The notes below the pieces were generated by a model that saw only the letters and a list, made by a program, of their open reading frames with translations, was not told the DNA's origin and made no database searches. The translations under genes were made by a program, and so were the position numbers. A stretch of 8,996 nucleotides of DNA from Hydrogenophaga sp. (GTDB lineage: Bacteria > Pseudomonadota > Gammaproteobacteria > Burkholderiales > Burkholderiaceae_C), in NCBI GenBank assembly GCA_020047875.1, contig JAIFNE010000224.1:1-8996 (forward strand). Reading direction: 5' to 3'. Positions 7,172 through 8,996 of the stretch are shown here, in pieces. The first letter of the stretch is position 1. Each line of letters begins with the position of its first letter.

Positions 7172-7201
7172 TTGACCGTGTGCGCACAAATGGCGCACAA
7201 T
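7172..7201 (+). promoter_or_regulatory. Promoter and probable operator of the toxin-antitoxin operon
   Basis: TTGACC (7172-7177) and CACAAT (7196-7201), with an 18-base spacer, form a reasonable sigma-70 promoter 27 bases before the antitoxin start. The spacer holds the perfect palindrome TGTGCGCACA (7179-7188) and two copies of GCGCACAA (7182-7189 and 7193-7200), 11 bases apart, about one helical turn. Ribbon-helix-helix antitoxins bind such closely spaced sites, so autorepression is likely. The sequence is seen directly; the binding is inferred. Confidence 0.6.
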
Positions 7202-7227
7202 TTGCTATCAGCCATTAGGAGTTTGCT

Positions 7228-7503
7228 ATGACGACCCTTGCCAAAGACACCCGTCTGCACATCCGCTGTGATCAGGAGATGCGCCGTTTGCTCGACAAGG
7301 CTGCTGCGTATGCCCATATGAGCGTGTCCGAATTTGTGCTCAGAAACGCGATCGAACAAGCTCAGGCGGTCGTGCAGGCGCACGAAGCGATCACCCTGTC
7401 TCAGGATGATTTCGCAGCATTCCTTGACGCACTGGATACACCGGCCCGAGCCAACGCAGCATTGCAGCGCGCGTTCGTCCGTCACGCCAAGCAGGTGCAG
7501 TAA
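7228..7503 (+). CDS. DUF1778/TacA-family antitoxin
   Basis: A 91-residue antitoxin with an N-terminal ribbon-helix-helix DNA-binding domain (about residues 5-50): the strand DTRLHIRC, then helices around EMRRLLDKAAAYAHMSVSEFVLRNAIEQA. The C-terminal part (55-91), starting near ITLSQDDFAAFLDAL and ending in basic residues, is the usual region that wraps and neutralises the partner acetyltransferase toxin. The ATG at 7228 has a good Shine-Dalgarno, TAGGAG (7216-7221). It lies directly upstream of the toxin with no gap, the normal order for this class. The protein is expected to repress its own promoter together with the toxin. It looks complete. Confidence 0.9.
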   Translation: MTTLAKDTRLHIRCDQEMRRLLDKAAAYAHMSVSEFVLRNAIEQAQAVVQAHEAITLSQDDFAAFLDALDTPARANAALQRAFVRHAKQVQ

Positions 7504-8004
7504 GTGGCCTGCTTCATTCGCGCGCTTGACAGCGATGCGCAGACGTCTGGTCTCGATTGTGGTGAGAAAGCGCTCGACGAATACCTGCAACGCTATGCCA
7601 ACCAGGACATCAAGCGTGGTGTGGCGCGGGTTTTTGTGGCCAGCCCAGCCGGGCAACTCCAAGTGGTTGCCGGTTTTTACACGCTCAGCGCCGCCAGCAT
7701 CGCCGCTGAGACGCTGCCTGAGACGTGGCGTAAAAAACTGCCCCGCTACCCGGTGCCAGTGGCATTACTCGGCCGCCTGGCCGTGGATCAACAGTTCCAT
7801 GGACAAGGACTCGGTTCGATCCTGCTGGCAGATGCTTGCAAGCGCGTTGCCGCCGCCAGCGAAACGCTAGCGGTGGCAGCCATCGTCGTCGACGCGAAAT
7901 CGCCCAAAGCGGCTGCGTTTTACCAGCACTTCGGATTCATTGAACTTCCCGGTCAACCCGGTCGCTGGATGCTGCCACGCTCACACTTTGCGGGTTTGAC
8001 TTGA
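7504..8004 (+). CDS. GNAT-family toxin of TacT/AtaT type
   Basis: A 166-residue acetyltransferase whose family blocks translation by acetylating the amino group of aminoacyl-tRNAs using acetyl-CoA. The N-terminal signature GLDCGEKALDEYLQRYA (17-33) is typical. ARVFVA and GFYTLSAASI (57-66) form the core sheet. The acetyl-CoA loop is QQFHGQGLGSILL (96-108), fitting Q-x-x-G-x-G. The catalytic tyrosine is Tyr140 in KAAAFYQHFGF (135-145). Length matches the usual 160-180. The start is GTG at 7504, the first base after the antitoxin stop, so translation is probably coupled and toxin output limited. All motifs are intact, so it is likely active. The target tRNA cannot be read from sequence. Confidence 0.9.
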   Translation: MACFIRALDSDAQTSGLDCGEKALDEYLQRYANQDIKRGVARVFVASPAGQLQVVAGFYTLSAASIAAETLPETWRKKLPRYPVPVALLGRLAVDQQFHGQGLGSILLADACKRVAAASETLAVAAIVVDAKSPKAAAFYQHFGFIELPGQPGRWMLPRSHFAGLT

Positions 8005-8028
8005 GTCGCTGCCAGGGTGGGACTGCTA

Positions 8029-8094
8029 TAGGTCCAGCACCGCTGCCGCGTAGAGCCAGCCTTCGGCTGTCCAGAGGTAGGTGTACCTGCCGCA
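8029..8094 (-). mobile_element. Scrap of an IS3-family transposase (OrfB)
   Basis: About 22 minus-strand codons read G-C-G-R-YTYLWTAEGWLY-AAAVLDL and then a stop (TAG at 8028-8026). This matches the start of the integrase core in IS3-family OrfB proteins, which typically read D-ITY-xxT-xEGWLYLAxVLDL-xSR; the catalytic Asp before ITY is replaced by Arg here. Nothing before or after in this frame resembles the transposase, so only an internal piece survives between the toxin gene and the deacetylase gene. No terminal inverted repeats are recognisable. Confidence 0.65.
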
Positions 8095-8184
8095 CCCCCG
8101 GGCTGCGCGCCGGCTGCGATCTTCTCGATCAGCTTGGGCGCACCGCCGCCGCCTGATCCGCCTGCAACAACAGAAAGCCACCCC

Positions 8185-8996
8185 ATGAAAGTCTTCTACC
8201 GCCCCGAGCAAAACGCCGTCAACGCCGGCTCCTACTCACCCTCTGCCAACAAGCCCCAGCAAGTCGTGGCCGACTGGCTCAAGCACGGCATCATCACCCC
8301 GGACGACATCGAATCCTTCGAGCCCGTCACCCGCGAAGACCTGTATCTGGCCCACGACGCCGCCCACGTTGACGGCGTGCTCAACCTCACCAAGCGCAAC
8401 GGCTTCGGCAACACCAACGCCGAGGTCGCCGAGTCGCTGCGCTACACCAGCGGCTCCCTGAACACGCCGTGCTGCACCGCGTCAACACCTGCTCGCCCAC
8501 CTCCGGGTTCCACCACGCCGGCTACACCCAAGGCGCCGGCTTCTGCACCTTCAACGGCCTGCTGGTGACTGCCCTCAAGCTCAAGCGGGCCGGCATTGTC
8601 AACCGCATCGGCATCCTCGATTGCGACATGCACTACGGCGACGGCACCCAGAACATCATCGACACGCTGGGCATCGACTGGATCGTTCACGCCACCCAAG
8701 GCGCCGACCTCACCGACCGCAGCCAGATCGGCGCCGGCACCATCATGTACGGTTGGCTCTCCAAGCACATCGGGCGCATGGACAAGTGCGACCTGATCCT
8801 GTACCAAGCCGGCGCCGACCCGCACGTTGACGACCCGCTGGGCGGCTTGTTTGAAACCCACCAGCTCGCCAACCGAGACAAGTATGTCCGCGACGAGTGC
8901 CGGCATCTGGGCATCCCCGTCTGCTGGAACCTCGCAGGCGGCTACCAGCGCGACAAGGCCGGCACCATCGAGCCCGTGCTGGAAATTCACCGCAAC
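8185..8996 (+). pseudogene. Histone-deacetylase-family protein, frameshifted at about 8460, 3' end outside window
   Basis: Bacterial class of the histone deacetylase/acetylpolyamine amidohydrolase superfamily, zinc hydrolases that remove acetyl groups from lysine or amines. The first frame (8185-8460, 92 codons) starts MKVFYRPEQNAV and ends in RYTSGSL. The second (8460 to the edge) resumes at EHAVLHRVNTCSPTSG. It carries the His-His pair in GFHHAGY (8511-8516), zinc ligands Asp and His in DCDMHYGDGT (8619-8633), the third ligand Asp in YQAGADPHVDDPLGG (8817-8819) and the late LAGGYQ segment. Joining the frames needs one extra base near 8460, for example CTGGAACAC instead of CTGAACAC. In the first frame translation would stop at 8566-8568. 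Because every catalytic residue survives, this may be a recent mutation or a sequencing error. The ATG at 8185 has no strong ribosome site. An upstream in-frame ATG at 8134 would add a proline-rich stretch unlike the family. Confidence 0.85.

Noticed and set aside
7090..7662. 190-codon minus-strand open frame across the toxin-antitoxin operon
   Set aside because: It is antisense to the antitoxin, toxin and promoter, with no recognisable motif.
8134..8184. Alternative deacetylase start adding a proline-rich stretch
   Set aside because: Family members begin at or near MKVFY; the added stretch resembles translated intergenic DNA.
8450..8475. Programmed ribosomal frameshift in the deacetylase gene
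   Set aside because: No classic slippery heptamer or strong downstream pseudoknot is visible at the break; a lost base is simpler, though not proven.
8442..8990. 182-codon minus-strand open frame at the window end
   Set aside because: It is complementary to the second half of the deacetylase gene, whose zinc-binding motifs are unmistakable on the plus strand.
1..8996. CRISPR array, rRNA or replication origin
   Set aside because: No regularly spaced repeats, rRNA sequence, or DnaA-box/AT-rich iteron clusters were seen.

Overview
This is GC-rich DNA from a proteobacterium. The protein style (long ValS with a KMSKS-proximal insert, IPGIRKWP-type CysM, TusA next to a Nudix gene) fits a betaproteobacterium, most likely Burkholderiales/Comamonadaceae. 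That placement is an inference from protein recognition, not a measured match.

Layout. (1) 1-3122, + strand: a short leader with a perfect 10-bp inverted repeat and a TAAAAT promoter candidate, then a complete valS (valyl-tRNA synthetase). (2) 3131-5956, - strand: four genes read right to left, cysM (cysteine synthase B), a zinc-ribbon Nudix hydrolase whose GTG start overlaps the cysM stop, a TusA-family sulfur carrier, and a 2-hydroxyacid dehydrogenase homologue that has lost two of its three catalytic residues and the Rossmann glycines. This block converges on valS with an 8-bp gap. (3) 5996-6123, + strand: tRNA-Leu(CAA) with encoded CCA and a strong intrinsic terminator. (4) 6124-8184: an accessory patch immediately 3' of the tRNA. 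It holds a possible insertion-sequence end, a frameshifted remnant of a giant phage-type PLxRFG protein, an apparently intact TacA-TacT type toxin-antitoxin operon with its own promoter/operator, and a roughly 22-codon scrap of an IS3-family transposase. (5) 8185-8996, + strand: a histone-deacetylase-family gene, running off the window and broken by an apparent 1-base deletion at about 8460.

How the parts work together. ValS and tRNA-Leu serve translation. CysM and TusA both handle sulfur (cysteine synthesis and persulfide relay), so the - strand block may be a small sulfur/redox operon, although the dehydrogenase-like protein is probably not an active dehydrogenase. The patch after the tRNA looks like an old integration site: phage and IS debris surround a toxin-antitoxin pair that still looks functional. 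No clearly new multi-gene system is visible. The most unusual items are the degenerate dehydrogenase, the toxin-antitoxin island within mobile-element debris, and the frameshifted deacetylase.
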